This document shows positions 62,988 through 64,000 of a stretch of DNA of 64,000 nucleotides, one piece after another. A model generated the notes under the pieces. It was not told the origin of the DNA, searched no databases, and was given only the letters and a program-made list of their open reading frames with translations. Each line of letters begins with the position of its first letter. Position 1 is the first letter of the stretch. A program made the translations under genes and the position numbers. The stretch is taken from contig NZ_CP015749.1 in NCBI RefSeq assembly GCF_001742145.1, positions 496,001-560,000 on the forward strand. The letters are read 5' to 3'. Origin of the DNA: Pectobacterium parmentieri. Lineage in GTDB: Bacteria > Pseudomonadota > Gammaproteobacteria > Enterobacterales > Enterobacteriaceae.

Positions 62988-63683
62988 TCAGCGTAACCCT
63001 ACTTTCTGCTTTAGTGATGCCATCACAATTTCGGCATCATTTTGATATTGTGCGAGTCCATTTGCGCGTAAATGACAGGCGGCACATTGGCCACATCCAT
63101 CACCCTGGATGCCGTTATAGCAAGTTAGCGTGTGGTAACGCACGGTATCGAGTTGCTGGTAGTAATCCGCCAGCGCCCAGGTTTCGGCCTTATTGAGCCA
63201 CATCAGCGGGGTTTCAAAACGGATATTACGAGCAATACCTAAAACAATGGCCTGATTCAGTGCCTTGACGAATTCATCCCGGCAATCTGGGTAACCGGAA
63301 AAGTCGGTCTCACACACGCCGGTAATGACGGCTTCTGCACCAACCTGATAGGCGTAGATAGAAGCGAGTGTCAGGAAAAGAATGTTTCTTCCTGGCACGA
63401 AGGTATTAGGGATACCTTGCGCATTGGCGTCATAATCAGGGACCGGGATACTATCACGCGTCAGACTGCTCGTGGCCAGTTCATTCAGCAATCCGACGTC
63501 CAGAATCTTATGCGCCGTTGCCCCCAGTTTCTGGCTGAGTTCCTGAGCGACTTCAATTTCGGCACGGTGGCGTTGCCCATAATCGAAGGTGATGCAGTGG
63601 ACATCATCATAATGTTGCAGAGCTTGGATTAGGCAAGTTGTGGAGTCTTGTCCACCGCTAAAAACGACAACAGCACGCTTCAT
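62988..63683 (-). CDS. queC: 7-cyano-7-deazaguanine synthase QueC
   Basis: A 231-residue enzyme turning 7-carboxy-7-deazaguanine into preQ0 with ATP and ammonia, supplying the base that Tgt (26554-27699) and QueA (25267-26334) later place and modify in tRNA. The PP-loop is SGGQDS (9-14). The zinc ligands are C188, C197, C200 and C203, as in E. coli. Length equals E. coli QueC. Confidence 0.97.
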   Translation of the reverse strand: MKRAVVVFSGGQDSTTCLIQALQHYDDVHCITFDYGQRHRAEIEVAQELSQKLGATAHKILDVGLLNELATSSLTRDSIPVPDYDANAQGIPNTFVPGRNILFLTLASIYAYQVGAEAVITGVCETDFSGYPDCRDEFVKALNQAIVLGIARNIRFETPLMWLNKAETWALADYYQQLDTVRYHTLTCYNGIQGDGCGQCAACHLRANGLAQYQNDAEIVMASLKQKVGLR

Positions 63684-63807
63684 TCTTCATTCACCTTAAC
63701 GTGACGTGAACCGCAATACGTTTTAATGCACTGCGGTACAAAGTCGTTATTTTACCTGAAAAATGGTTTGTATTCAGCGCTGCGGCTGCGTGCCGAATAA
63801 ACGGATC

Positions 63808-64000
63808 TTACGCAAGGTTGGCTTCAGGCATTAGATGAGATATCTCCCGGCAGTTCAGGGCAGTAAGGTAAGGGGTAATGTCACCGATATTTTTTTCTAC
63901 CCAATTGCTGTTGTAGTAGGTATCCAGATAGCGTTCGCCGCTGTCGCACAGCAAGGTCACGATAGCGCCTTTTTGGCCACGGCTAACCATTTCTTTGGCC
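63808..64000 (-). CDS. PLP-dependent cysteine synthase family protein, 3' end only
   Basis: The frame enters from beyond base 64000 and gives the last 63 or so residues before the stop. The ending (A-K-E-M, then GAIVTLLCDSGERYLDTYYN and a short helical tail) is typical of the cysteine synthase/cystathionine beta-synthase fold-type II family. The N-terminal part with the PLP lysine is outside, so the exact enzyme cannot be named. It is upstream of queC on the same strand, but 124 bp apart. Confidence 0.8.
   Translation of the reverse strand, partial: AKEMVSRGQKGAIVTLLCDSGERYLDTYYNSNWVEKNIGDITPYLTALNCREISHLMPEANLA

Overview
The window is a contiguous piece of an enterobacterial chromosome, most likely Pectobacterium or a close soft-rot relative. 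Most of it follows the E. coli order ppnP - rdgC/mak - sbcDC - phoBR - brnQ - proY - acpH/queA-tgt-yajC-secDF - nrdR-ribD-ribH-nusB-thiL - dxs-ispA-xseB - thiI - yajL-panE - yajQ - yajR - cyoABCDE - ampG-yajG - bolA - tig - clpPX - lon - hupB - ppiD - ybaV - fadM - queC. ERIC repeats are present. The genus is inference from synteny and protein resemblance; no rRNA is present. I saw no tRNA, rRNA, CRISPR array, prophage or insertion sequence.

Region 1 (1-7,030) is the least E. coli-like in order. The end of ppnP is followed by a complete yegT-yegU-yegV operon (nucleoside-type permease, ADP-ribosylglycohydrolase, PfkB kinase), the convergent GntR-type regulator yegW with a perfect 19-bp palindrome before it, a 674-bp AT-rich gap, and a chemoreceptor whose ligand-binding domain carries the full amino-acid-binding dCache signature. 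In E. coli ppnP and rdgC are near neighbours, so this block looks like an accessory insertion.

Region 2 (7,029-22,013) holds rdgC, mak, the sbcDC nuclease genes, phoBR behind a Pho box, an extra PstS-like binding protein joined to phoBR, a short MetE-type methionine synthase behind apparent MetR and MetJ sites, and the transporters brnQ and proY.

Region 3 (22,246-35,574) has a mechanosensitive channel (ybdG) and a 2-Cys peroxiredoxin with an OxyR-like site, standing where E. coli has malZ. Then come acpH, the queuosine genes queA and tgt, the Sec accessory genes yajC-secD-secF, yajI, nrdR, and the riboflavin/NusB/thiamine group. pgpA, which follows thiL in E. coli, is absent here.

Region 4 (35,684-51,640) contains isoprenoid synthesis (dxs-ispA-xseB), thiI, yajL-panE, yajQ, yajR, the five-gene cytochrome bo3 operon, ampG and yajG.

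Region 5 (52,089-64,000) is the protein quality-control cluster: bolA, trigger factor, ClpP, ClpX, Lon, HU-beta and PpiD, with sigma-32-type promoters before clpP and lon. It ends with a ComEA-like protein, the thioesterase fadM, queC, and the 3' end of a cysteine-synthase-like gene cut by the window edge.
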